Of a stretch of DNA of 64,000 nt, positions 27,182 through 35,365 are shown piece after piece. Source of the stretch: Thermoanaerobaculia bacterium. GTDB lineage: Bacteria > Acidobacteriota > Thermoanaerobaculia > Multivoradales > JAHEKO01. The first letter of the stretch is position 1, and each line of letters opens with the position of its first letter. Location of the stretch: contig CAMYOG010000026.1 in NCBI GenBank assembly GCA_947259925.1, forward strand, positions 79,807 through 143,806, given 5' to 3'. Position numbers and translations under genes: made by a program. The notes under the pieces were generated by a model, which saw only the letters and a program-made list of their open reading frames with translations, made no database searches and was not told the DNA's origin.

Positions 27182-28338
27182 AGCGTCGCCCCCACCACCT
27201 CGGCGTCGGCGGCCTGGGCCGTCGGGTCCGCCAGGTCCACGACCACGTGCAGCGACGTCGAAGGGGCGGTGCCGTGGAGTGCCGTGCGGACGCCGACCAC
27301 CTCTTCACTCCCCACCGCCAGGGTCGGCGTGGCGAGTGGCGCCGTCACTCCGGAGATCCTGAGCAGCAGCCGCGGCGGATCCTCTAACCGCTCGATACGG
27401 TAGCTGCCGCGGGCAAAGGTCCCGTCGGCCAGCAGTTGGAGAAGCGTTCCGTCGCCGGTGGTCTCCCAGCGGATCTCTTCGATCCGGGTCAACGGTCCGG
27501 CAGGTGTCGGCTCGGCGGGAGCCGCCTCCTCGGGCTCCACCGCCTCGACCTCACTCGCTTCCTGAACCATCGGCTCGGCCGGCTCGAGCGGCTCCGGCTC
27601 GGTCGCCCGCGGCAACGGCCGCTCGACCGGCGCGGCCGCCCGATCGCTCGAGCCTCCCATCCACCCGCGCAGGAGATCGCGCTGCCAGTAGGCGACACCA
27701 GCGAGAACCGCCACCAGTGCGAGGACGGCCCAGGTACCACGCCGACCGCCGCCGCTGCTCGCCTCGGCCGCCCTGCTGATCTCCTGGATACGCGCCTCGG
27801 ACACGACCGCGGGCGCCGGCTCGGCGACCGATTCCGCCGCCTCGGCGGCGAGCGCCGGGGCACCATGGCCGACCGTCGCCTCGATCTCGGCCTCTACCTC
27901 GTCGGGCACCGTCAGGGCTTCGTCCGCAGCCTCGTCCGGAACTTCCTCGACGACGACCGGCGTCTCGATCTCTTCGGTCGCGACCACCGGTGCCGGAATG
28001 GCCGCCTGGCTCAGGTCGAAGACCGCGCCGGTCTCCGCGCGGCAGCGCGCCGCGATCTTGCGGGCCAGCGTGGCGGTCGCGTCGTCGGTCTGCGCGTAGC
28101 GGACCGCCATACCCGGGGTGGTCTCTTCACCGTCCGGCTCGACCACCCAGACCACCTCGCCGCTCCCTCGCAGGAGCGGGAACTCGGAGTCGATGCCGAG
28201 ATCGAACTCGACCGTGGAGCCAACCGGGCGGATCGCGTCGGTCGCCAGGAAGATGCCCTCCTCGGAGATCCGCTCGGAACACTGCTCCAAGAAGGCACGG
28301 AAGCTGTCGAAGCGCAGGGTAACCCTATCGTCGCTCAT
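27145..28338 (-). CDS. PilZ-like domain, transmembrane helix and AMIN domain fusion protein
   Basis: Start at ATG 28338 with GGAGAG directly upstream; the longer frame adds no recognisable sequence. The 397-residue protein has an N-terminal PilZ-type barrel (about residues 1-100: TLRFDSFRAFLEQCSERISEEGIFLAT... VGSTVEFDLGID), a long acidic Glu/Ala/Val-rich linker (about 115-205), one transmembrane helix near 215-235 (GTWAVLALVAVLAGVAYW), a Pro/Glu-rich periplasmic spacer and an AMIN-like beta domain over the last 120 residues. PilZ domains often bind cyclic di-GMP and AMIN domains bind peptidoglycan in PilQ and AmiC. The RxxxR/DxSxxG binding residues are not complete, so ligand binding is uncertain. 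Confidence 0.8.
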   Translation of the reverse strand: MSDDRVTLRFDSFRAFLEQCSERISEEGIFLATDAIRPVGSTVEFDLGIDSEFPLLRGSGEVVWVVEPDGEETTPGMAVRYAQTDDATATLARKIAARCRAETGAVFDLSQAAIPAPVVATEEIETPVVVEEVPDEAADEALTVPDEVEAEIEATVGHGAPALAAEAAESVAEPAPAVVSEARIQEISRAAEASSGGGRRGTWAVLALVAVLAGVAYWQRDLLRGWMGGSSDRAAAPVERPLPRATEPEPLEPAEPMVQEASEVEAVEPEEAAPAEPTPAGPLTRIEEIRWETTGDGTLLQLLADGTFARGSYRIERLEDPPRLLLRISGVTAPLATPTLAVGSEEVVGVRTALHGTAPSTSLHVVVDLADPTAQAADAEVVGATLQLRISSAAISP

Positions 28339-28384
28339 CTCTCTCCGGACTCCGCCCGCCAATGATATCGCGCGCGGTCGCTGC

Positions 28385-28960
28385 TCACCAATCCACCGGT
28401 CGCGGCGCCCACTCGGGCTCCGGGTCGATGCCCATCCCATCCGCGAGCCGATCGTAGTAGTTGAACAGAGCGGTCACCTGCACGATGTCGTGAATCGCCC
28501 CGTCGTCGAATCCGAGCTCCCGTAGACGCCGCACGTCGTCCTCCTCCAGCGCCGCCGGCGTCAGGGTCAGCTTGGTGCAGAAATCGAGCATCCCCCGGTC
28601 GGCCGCGGGCAGCTCCGCTCTCCGGTAGTCGTTGGCCACGGCCGCGGCCAGCGCGTCCCCACCCTCCAGATCCTGGACCTCTACCCGGAGGTCCTCGGCG
28701 TGCGCCGTCGTTCAGTAGTAGCACTTGTTGCAGCGCGAGACGACCGTCGCGATCATCTCGCGCTGCGCCCGCGTCAGGCCGTTCTCTTCCGAGAACATCA
28801 CCTCCATGTAGAGCTGGGTCGACGCGCGCAGCACGCGTGGCCGCAGGCTCTGCATCCGCAGGATGTTGAAGACCTTGCCGGCGCGCCGTACCGCGGCGTC
28901 GTAGAGCCGTCTGAGCAGGCCCTCGGCCTCTTCCGGGGCGATCGTCTTGATCCATGCCAT
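28385..28960 (-). CDS. candidate selenoprotein: peroxidase-related AhpD/carboxymuconolactone-decarboxylase-fold enzyme with in-frame UGA (Sec83)
   Basis: The frame from ATG 28960 reaches a TGA at 28714-28712 after 82 codons, then continues in the same frame to a stop at 28385, giving 191 residues if the TGA is read. The two halves form one protein of the TIGR01926-like peroxidase-related family: REMIATVVSRCNKCYY, then U83, then TTAHAEDLR. Relatives read CHYC plus a His four residues on, so UGA replaces the second redox Cys exactly (C80-Y-Y-U83, His87). Downstream, YRRAELPAADRGMLDF and VQVTALFNYYDRLADGMG are typical of the family. A hairpin suited to be a SECIS follows at once. It would reduce peroxides. 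An ordinary nonsense mutation is the alternative. Confidence 0.82.
28675..28694 (-). promoter_or_regulatory. putative bacterial SECIS hairpin downstream of the in-frame UGA
   Basis: On the coding strand GGACCTC and GAGGTCC form a perfect 7-bp stem closing a 6-nt loop CGGGTA. The stem begins 17 nt and the loop 24 nt after the UGA; known bacterial SECIS elements place a G-containing apical loop roughly 16-37 nt after the UGA. The second loop base is G, as the described consensus requires. Confidence 0.65.
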
Positions 28961-29032
28961 CGCCTCATCGGACTACAGCGTGCGATCGATTGTCAACCAC
29001 GCCGAGCCGGGCCCCTGCGATATCCTGGCGTG

Positions 29033-30745
29033 GTGAATCTCACCGATCTCCTGAGCTACGCCCGCGGCGACCAGCCGGCGGAGCTGCTCCTCCGCAACGG
29101 CCGGGTGATCAACGTCCACAGTGCCGAGGTGATCCCGACCGACGTCGCCATCGTCCACTCGCGCATCGTCGGAATCGGCTCGTACGAGGCCAAGGAGGTG
29201 ATCGATCTGGACGGAGCCTTCGTCGCTCCCGGGTTCATCGACGCCCACGTCCACGTCGAGAGCAGCCTGGTGCCGCCAGCCGAGTTCGCGCGGGCGGTGG
29301 TGCCGAGGGGCACCACTACCGTGGTCACCGATCCCCACGAGATCGCCAACGTGCTCGGGCTCGACGGCATCCGCTTCATGTTCGACAACGCCAAGCGCGG
29401 GCCGTTGAGCATGTACGTGATGGCCTCGTCGTGCGTCCCGGCGACGACGATGGAGACCAGCGGCGCGGTTCTGAAGAGCCACGACCTGGCGCCGTTCCGG
29501 GCCGATCCGTGGGTGCTGGGGCTGGCCGAGGTAATGAACTTTCCGGGAGTGGTCCATGGCGACCCCGACGTCCTGGAGAAGCTCCGGGCGTTCGAAGGCT
29601 CGGTGGTCGACGGTCACAGTCCAGGCCTGAGCGGCAAGGAGCTGGTGGCCTACGCCGCGGCCGGTATCCACTCCGACCACGAGTGCACTACCGTCGAAGA
29701 GGCGCTCGAGAAGCTCCGTCTCGGCATGACCATCTTCATCCGCGAGGCGACCAACGCCCGCAATCTCGAGACCCTGTTGCCACTGGTGACGACCGAAAAC
29801 CACCATCGGATCTGTTTCTGCACCGACGATCGCCAGCCCGCGGACCTGCTCGACCAGGGCCATATCGACTACATGGTGCGCACCGCCATCGCTCGCGGGA
29901 TCGACCCGATCGTCGCGATCAGGATGGCGACCTGCAACCCCGCCTCCTACTTTCGCCTGCACGACCGGGGCGCGATCACTCCCGGCCGGCGGGCGGACAT
30001 CATCGTCTTCGACGACCTCGAGGCGCCGAGCCCCCGGCTGGTGCTCCGCGGCGGCAGGGTCGTCGCCCGCGACGGCGTGATGGTCGAGGGCGACTGGGAG
30101 ACCGTCGTCCATCCGCTGCGCAGCACAATGAACATCGCCTGGGACGCGGTCGACCTGACGATCCCCGCCCAGGACGGGCGAGCCCGGGTGATCGGCATCG
30201 TTCCCGACCAGCTGGTGACCGAGCAGCTCCTGGAGGAACCGTCGACGCGCGCGGGCAACGCGGTGGCGGACCCCGAGCGAGATCTGCTCAAGATGGCGGT
30301 CATCGAGCGGCATCGCTCGTCCGGCGCGCTCGGCAAGGGCTTCGTGCATGGCCTGGGGCTCACCCGTGGCGCGCTGGCGTCCTCGGTCGCCCACGATCAC
30401 CACAACCTGGTGCTGATCGGCGCCGACGACGAGTCGATGCTGACCGCCGGCCGGCGCGCCGACGAGCTGGGGGGTGGCATGGTGGTCGCCGAAGGCTCAG
30501 AGGTGAAGGCCGAGGTGCCGCTGCCGCTCGCCGGCCTGATGAGCGATCAGCCGATCGAGGTGGTCAGAGACCAGCTCGACACCGCGATCGGCGCGGCTCA
30601 CGAGCTCGGCTCCACCCTCCACGATCCGTTCATGGCGATGAGCTTCCTGGCCCTGGAGGTAATCCCGAGCTTGAAGCTCACCGATCAGGGGCTGGTCGAC
30701 GTCGACCGCTTCGAGCTCGTGCCGCTCTGGGCCGACGCGGGATAG
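29033..30745 (+). CDS. ade: adenine deaminase
   Basis: A 570-residue amidohydrolase that converts adenine to hypoxanthine. APGFIDAHVHVESS holds the metal-binding HxH, followed by PRGTTTVVTDPHEIANVLG, MNFPGVVHGDP and AGIHSDHE, all diagnostic of the Ade family; the C-terminal SSVAHDHHNLVLIG block is also present. Start is one of two tandem GTG codons (29030 or 29033), with no good ribosome site. It is followed after nine bases by the KAS III gene. Confidence 0.95.
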   Translation: MNLTDLLSYARGDQPAELLLRNGRVINVHSAEVIPTDVAIVHSRIVGIGSYEAKEVIDLDGAFVAPGFIDAHVHVESSLVPPAEFARAVVPRGTTTVVTDPHEIANVLGLDGIRFMFDNAKRGPLSMYVMASSCVPATTMETSGAVLKSHDLAPFRADPWVLGLAEVMNFPGVVHGDPDVLEKLRAFEGSVVDGHSPGLSGKELVAYAAAGIHSDHECTTVEEALEKLRLGMTIFIREATNARNLETLLPLVTTENHHRICFCTDDRQPADLLDQGHIDYMVRTAIARGIDPIVAIRMATCNPASYFRLHDRGAITPGRRADIIVFDDLEAPSPRLVLRGGRVVARDGVMVEGDWETVVHPLRSTMNIAWDAVDLTIPAQDGRARVIGIVPDQLVTEQLLEEPSTRAGNAVADPERDLLKMAVIERHRSSGALGKGFVHGLGLTRGALASSVAHDHHNLVLIGADDESMLTAGRRADELGGGMVVAEGSEVKAEVPLPLAGLMSDQPIEVVRDQLDTAIGAAHELGSTLHDPFMAMSFLALEVIPSLKLTDQGLVDVDRFELVPLWADAG

Positions 30746-30754
30746 AGTTACCAG

Positions 30755-31744
30755 ATGACCCGCTCCAGGTTCGGCATCCTCGGCTTCGGCGGCTACGCAC
30801 CCGAGCGGGTGATGACCAACGACGAGTGGGCGGAGTACGTCGACACCTCGGACGAGTGGATCACCGCCCGCACCGGCATCAAGCGCCGCCGCGTGGCGGA
30901 CGACCGCGAGACCACCGTCGATCTGGCCGCCGTTGCCGCCGAGAAAGCTCTCGCCGACGCCGGCGTGAGCGCCGCCGAGCTCGACGAGATCGTCATCGCC
31001 ACCGACACACCCGAGGCCTACGCGCCCGACACGGCTGCCTTCCTCCAGCATCGACTGGGCGCCGGCGAGGTTACCGGCTACGACCTCGGCGGCAGTGGTT
31101 GCGCCGGGTTCGTGCTGGCGCTCGACGTCGGTATGTCGAGGGTGGTCCAGAGGAGCCGGCGGATCCTGGTGGTCGGCGTCGAGCTGATTACCCGCATGAT
31201 GGACTGGAGCGACCGAGCCACCTGCGTCCTGTTCGGCGACGCTGCCGGCGCGGTGGTGCTCGGACCGGCGGAGGCGCCGGTGGAGCTGCTGGCTTCGACC
31301 GCCGGCACCGACGGCAGCCAGGCGGACATCCTGGCCCGCTTCGCCGGCGGCACCCGCAAGCCCTTCTCCCTGGAGATGGCCGAGCGGCGCGAGCATCTGG
31401 AGATCGCCTTCAACGGCCGCGAGGTCTTCCGCCAGGCGGTCAAGCGGATGAGCGAGGCCTCCCGCGACGTCCTCGAACAGGCGGGCAAACGGATCGAGGA
31501 CGTGGCGCTGGTGATTCCCCATCAGGCCAACCGGCGGATCATCGACTCGGTCCGCAAGTCCCTCCGCCTCGGCGAGGAACAGATCTACGTCAACATCGAG
31601 GACTACGGCAATACCGGATCGGCCTCGGTGCCGCTGGCGCTTTTCCAGGCTCGTGAGGAGGGGCGCATCGAGCCCGGCGACCTGGTCCTGCTGACGGCGT
31701 TCGGCGCCGGCTTCCACTGGGCCGCGGCGCTGCTGCAGTTCTAG
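30755..31744 (+). CDS. fabH: beta-ketoacyl-ACP synthase III (FabH-like)
   Basis: A 329-residue thiolase-fold enzyme. The nucleophile is Cys116 in GGSGCAGF, and the His and Asn of the triad lie in IPHQANRRI and YGNTGSAS. TSDEWITARTGIKRRR near residue 31 is a strong FabH signature. It condenses acetyl- or another acyl-CoA with malonyl-ACP to start fatty acid synthesis. The residues before the nucleophile (LGGSG rather than the usual AxxSAA) differ, so a modified primer choice is possible. It stands apart from other fab genes. Confidence 0.9.
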   Translation: MTRSRFGILGFGGYAPERVMTNDEWAEYVDTSDEWITARTGIKRRRVADDRETTVDLAAVAAEKALADAGVSAAELDEIVIATDTPEAYAPDTAAFLQHRLGAGEVTGYDLGGSGCAGFVLALDVGMSRVVQRSRRILVVGVELITRMMDWSDRATCVLFGDAAGAVVLGPAEAPVELLASTAGTDGSQADILARFAGGTRKPFSLEMAERREHLEIAFNGREVFRQAVKRMSEASRDVLEQAGKRIEDVALVIPHQANRRIIDSVRKSLRLGEEQIYVNIEDYGNTGSASVPLALFQAREEGRIEPGDLVLLTAFGAGFHWAAALLQF

Positions 31745-31774
31745 GCCGGCGCGAACCGCGAGCGGCCGGGCCTA
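31742..31774. terminator. imperfect inverted repeat between convergent genes
   Basis: TAGGCCGGC and GCCGGGCCTA form an imperfect stem spanning both stop codons (TAG of the KAS III gene, CTA of the OmpH-like gene). A bidirectional terminator is plausible, but no U-run follows on either strand. Confidence 0.35.
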
Positions 31775-32286
31775 CTGGGAGGCCGCGTTGAAGCGCTGCA
31801 GGATCTCCTCGGTGAGGTCCACCCGCTGACTGACCACGAGCGTCAATCCCGGCGTGCGCGCCAGGATCAGATCCCAGCCCTGTTCGTCGCGCACCTGCTG
31901 GAATATCGGCCCGAGCGCCCGCTCGATCCCCGCCAGCCCTTCCTGCTGCATCTTCTGGCCCTCGCGCTGCTTGTCGTCCTGCAGCCGCTGGAAGGCGATC
32001 CGGCCGTCTTCGTACTGCTTCGCCAGCCGGGCGCGCGCGGCGGGGTCGGTGGCGGTATTGGTCTGATTCTGGAGCTCCTGAAGCTCGGCCCGCCCTCGGC
32101 CGCCTGGCTGAATGCGTCCAGCTTCCGCTGCAGCTCGAGACCGACTGTCGAGCTGGCGACCACGCGCTCGATGTCGACAACGGCGATCTTGATCGGAGCG
32201 TCCTGGCCGGCCGCCGACGTGGCTCCGGCGAGCAGCAGGACTGACAGCACGAATACGCCCAGATGGCGCGTTGTAGTTCGCTTCAT
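31772..32286 (-). pseudogene. OmpH/Skp-family periplasmic chaperone gene with a single-base frameshift
   Basis: From ATG 32286 the frame encodes a signal peptide (LGVFVLSVLLLAGATSAAGQ) and the OmpH start IKIAVVDIERVVASSTVGLELQRKLDAF, but near 32088-32097 the homologous sequence moves to another frame and then continues ELQELQNQTNT, YEDGRIAFQRLQDDKQ, GLTLVVSQRVDLTEEIL up to a TAG at 31774. One missing base in the GGGC-rich stretch explains it; restoring it would give about 171 residues, the usual Skp length. Skp helps outer-membrane proteins cross the periplasm. The gene may be broken in the cell or may hold a sequencing error. Confidence 0.8.
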
Positions 32287-32436
32287 TCTCCAGACTCCTC
32301 GAATCATGGGCGATGGCGCGCCCGAGACGACCGCTATGCCGGTCTCATGCCAAGAGCGCGAGACGATGCGCTCGCGCGGCACCAGAAGCTAGCACAGGAG
32401 CCGCTCGGAACGGCCTGGAACGCGGCCAGAGACGGA

Positions 32437-33012
32437 TCAGCCGACGACGTCTTCGCCGGTCTCGTCGGCCTCGCTCAGGCCGACACAGAAGAGTCCGTCG
32501 AGCGGTCCGACGTAGAACGTGACCGGCTCCTCCGTCTTGCCGTACTTGTTGTGGCACTCGACGGTCACCTGGGTCGGACCGGCCTTGAGGTCGAGCGACA
32601 GCTTCTGCGCCTTCTTGGGCATCTTGAACTCGCCCTCGCGAATCAGCCAGCCGTCCACGTATTCCTCGTCGAGGCTCGGCGTGAACTTCTCCCTGCCCAA
32701 CTTGAAGGAGAGGATCTCACCCCCCTCCTGCGCCGACGCCGTATACGCGCCGTCGGGCAGGAACGTCAGCTTGACCACCGCACCCTCGAGGAAGGCGTCC
32801 AGCTTCTCCTTGCCGACCTGCTCCTCGAGGCTCTCGGAGGTGGGGATGCCCACCCCCTGGTTGTACAGATCGTCCATCGCCGACTGCATCGCCCGCTGGG
32901 TCTGCTGACCGAGCGAGCCGGTACCGGCCGCGCCGGCCTGGGCCAGCGCCGGCCCGGCGCTGACGATCAGGGTCGTCAGGACGATGAGCGAGTAGGTGCA
33001 TGTTCGGTTCAC
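32437..33012 (-). CDS. secreted protein, unknown function
   Basis: A 191-residue protein with a clear signal peptide ending PALAQA. The mature part starts with Gly/Gln-rich sequence and a short helix, then a beta-rich domain (VKLTFLPDGAYTASAQEGG, WLIREGEFKMPKKAQKLSLDLKAG, VTVECHNKYGKTEEPVTFYVG). No family recognised. It lies 150 bases upstream of the OmpH-like gene on the same strand and may be expressed with it. Confidence 0.7.
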   Translation of the reverse strand: MNRTCTYSLIVLTTLIVSAGPALAQAGAAGTGSLGQQTQRAMQSAMDDLYNQGVGIPTSESLEEQVGKEKLDAFLEGAVVKLTFLPDGAYTASAQEGGEILSFKLGREKFTPSLDEEYVDGWLIREGEFKMPKKAQKLSLDLKAGPTQVTVECHNKYGKTEEPVTFYVGPLDGLFCVGLSEADETGEDVVG

Positions 33013-33091
33013 CGCGGCATTCCTCCGTAGGCTCGGGTCGCCAGATCAGGCTACCAGAGAGGGCCCCCGCTTGCGATAGCCTTCGCTCGCC

Positions 33092-34393
33092 GTGAACGCG
33101 ATCGAGATCATCGAGAAGAAGCGCGACGGCGGCACGCTGACCGACAGCGAGATCGACCACTTCGTCTCTGGCTACGTAGCCGACGAGATCCCCGACTACC
33201 AGGCGGCCGCCTGGCTGATGGCGGTCTACATCCAGGGCATGGCCCCCGAAGAGACGCTCGCCCTGACCCTGGCCATGGCGCGTAGCGGCGGCACGGTGGA
33301 TCTCGGGACCGAGCTGACGGTCGACAAGCACTCCTCGGGCGGCGTCGGCGACAAGACGACGCTGGTCGTCCTGCCGTTGGTGGCCGCATGTGGCGTGCCG
33401 GTCGCGAAGATGTCGGGCCGGGGGCTATCGACCTTCGGCGGCACGATCGACAAGCTCGAGAGCATCCGCGGCTTTCGCATCGACCTGTCGGGCGACGAGT
33501 TCCGAGCCCAGTTGCGAGAGTACGGCATCGTGCTCTCCGGCCAGTCGGCCGATCTGGCCCCCGCCGATGGCCGCTTCTACGCCCTCCGCGACGTCACCGG
33601 CACGGTACCGAGCAAGCCGTTGATCGCGAGCTCGATCATGAGCAAGAAGATCGCCGCCGGGGCACGCGGCATCGTCCTCGACGTGAAGTACGGGCTTGGC
33701 GCCTTCATGCCGACGATCGACGAAGCGCGCGAGCTGGCAGAGATCATGGCCGCCATCGGACGCGGCGCCGGCCGGCGGGTGACCGCCCTGCTCTCGGACA
33801 CCAACCAGCCGCTCGGGCGAGCGGTCGGCAACGCTCTCGAGGTGCGCGAAGCGATCGCCACCCTGCGCGGCGAGGGACCGCGAGATCTGACCGAGCACTG
33901 CCTGGCGGTGGCCGGGCACATGCTACGGCTGGCCGGCTACAGCGAGCGCGACGACCTCGTCGACGCTCGCGAGACGCTCGAAGCGCGCCTGGCGGACGGC
34001 TCGGCGCTCGGGGTACTGCGCAAGCTGGTCTCCCTGCAGGGCGGCGACGTATCCCAGGTCGATCGCCCGGAGACCCTGCCGCAGGCTGCGGTCGTGCGAG
34101 AGATCCCAGCGCCGGGCGACGGCCATGTCGCCCGCATCGACGCCCTGACCGTCGGTCGGGCCTGCCTCGAGCTGGGCGCCGGACGGCTGCGCAAGAGCGA
34201 GCCGATCGACCATTCGGTCGGTGTCGTATTCGCCTGCCAGGTCGGCGACCGGGTCGTCCGCGATCAGCCGATCTTCGAGATCCACGCCCGCGAGGCGAGC
34301 GCGGCCGAGGCGGCAGGGGAGCAGATCTCCGCGGCATTCGAATGGTCCGACGCCGCGGCCGCGCCGCCGCCCCCCGAGGTGATCCTGGGCTAG
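33092..34393 (+). CDS. deoA: pyrimidine-nucleoside/thymidine phosphorylase
   Basis: A 433-residue enzyme starting at GTG. KHSSGGVGDKTTLVV is the phosphate-binding signature, KMSGRGLSTFGGTIDKLESI and SDTNQPLGRAVGNALE are also conserved, and the C-terminal pyrimidine nucleoside phosphorylase domain is complete. It splits thymidine or uridine with phosphate to give the base and a ribose 1-phosphate. The length and N-terminus (EIIEKKRDGGTLTDSEI) match Pdp/DeoA; which pyrimidine is preferred cannot be told. Confidence 0.95.
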   Translation: MNAIEIIEKKRDGGTLTDSEIDHFVSGYVADEIPDYQAAAWLMAVYIQGMAPEETLALTLAMARSGGTVDLGTELTVDKHSSGGVGDKTTLVVLPLVAACGVPVAKMSGRGLSTFGGTIDKLESIRGFRIDLSGDEFRAQLREYGIVLSGQSADLAPADGRFYALRDVTGTVPSKPLIASSIMSKKIAAGARGIVLDVKYGLGAFMPTIDEARELAEIMAAIGRGAGRRVTALLSDTNQPLGRAVGNALEVREAIATLRGEGPRDLTEHCLAVAGHMLRLAGYSERDDLVDARETLEARLADGSALGVLRKLVSLQGGDVSQVDRPETLPQAAVVREIPAPGDGHVARIDALTVGRACLELGAGRLRKSEPIDHSVGVVFACQVGDRVVRDQPIFEIHAREASAAEAAGEQISAAFEWSDAAAAPPPPEVILG

Positions 34394-34399
34394 CCTGAG

Positions 34400-35365
34400 C
34401 TACTCCGGCAGCTCACCCCGCAGGATCACCGCCAACTTGGCGGAGTCGAGATTGCCGCCGGAGACGACGCATACCACCGGACCCGGCAGGTCCGGCTCCT
34501 CGAGCGCCGCCGCCACCGACGCCGCGCCGGCGCCCTCGGCCACCACCCGGTTGCGCTCGACCAACAGGCGGATTGCCGCGGCTATCTGCGTGGGCGTCAC
34601 CACCAGAGCGCGGTCGAGCAGCTCTCGGATCAGCGGCCACATCTCCTGCAGAACGCCCTTGCCGCCGATACCGTCGACGAAGCTCGCCTGATACTCGATC
34701 GGGCGTGGCTCGCCGGCGGCGAGAGCCGCCGATAGCGGCGCCGCCGTGCTCACCTCGGCCGCGATCACCCGGATCTCCGGACGGATCGCCTTGACGGCTG
34801 CCGCGATGCCACAGCTCAGCCCGCCGCCCCCGAAGGGGACCACGATGGTGCCCGCCTCCGGGAGATCGTCGAGCACCTCCAGCCCGATCGTCCCGTTGCC
34901 GGCGACCACCGCCGGCTCGCTCACCGGATGGATGAACAGTCCCTCGACCCCCGGGCACCGATGCTCCACCATCACCCGCCACCAGTCGTCGAACGGCACC
35001 GGGATGATGCGCGCGCCCAGGCGCTCGATCGCCGCCAGCTTGGTGCTCGGCGCGTGATCGGGAACCACCACCGAACAGCGAACCCCGAGGCGCCGCGCGT
35101 TCCAGGCCACCCCCTGGGCCATGTTACCGGCGCTCGCGGTGTAGACCCCGGACGCGAGCTCTTCGGCAGGGGCGGACGCCATCGCGTTGCCGGCGCCGCG
35201 CAGCTTGAAGGAACCGATCGGCTGCAGGTTCTCGAGCTTGAGGAAGATCTCCGGCCCACCCGAGTCCGCGTCGAGCCGGACCAGCGGCGTGCGGACGGCG
35301 ATGCCCGCGAGGCGCCCTGCGGCCGCCCGGATCGCCTCGAGCGACGGCCTAGGCGTCGCTCCCAT
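34400..35365 (-). CDS. serine/threonine dehydratase-like PLP enzyme (EutB/BhcB type possible)
   Basis: A 321-residue fold-type II PLP enzyme. GSFKLRGAGNA carries the PLP lysine, ASAGNMAQGVAW binds the carboxylate and GGGGLSCG the phosphate. The start at ATG 35365 lies inside the end of the upstream ornithine-cyclodeaminase-like gene (17-base overlap). It lacks the regulatory ACT domain of biosynthetic IlvA. Pairing with an OCD-like reductase recalls EutB-EutC of hydroxyectoine breakdown and BhcB-BhcD of the beta-hydroxyaspartate cycle, besides plain threonine ammonia-lyase. Confidence 0.85.
   Translation of the reverse strand: MGATPRPSLEAIRAAAGRLAGIAVRTPLVRLDADSGGPEIFLKLENLQPIGSFKLRGAGNAMASAPAEELASGVYTASAGNMAQGVAWNARRLGVRCSVVVPDHAPSTKLAAIERLGARIIPVPFDDWWRVMVEHRCPGVEGLFIHPVSEPAVVAGNGTIGLEVLDDLPEAGTIVVPFGGGGLSCGIAAAVKAIRPEIRVIAAEVSTAAPLSAALAAGEPRPIEYQASFVDGIGGKGVLQEMWPLIRELLDRALVVTPTQIAAAIRLLVERNRVVAEGAGAASVAAALEEPDLPGPVVCVVSGGNLDSAKLAVILRGELPE

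Noticed and set aside
28385..28960. Reading the AhpD-fold gene as two separate small genes (28385-28639 and 28712-28960)
   Set aside because: Both parts are in one frame, are the two halves of one family and the region between them also translates to family-like sequence.
28954..31656. 900-codon open frame on the plus strand
   Set aside because: It is a second frame over adenine deaminase and FabH; Arg/Gly-rich low-complexity translation, no homology.
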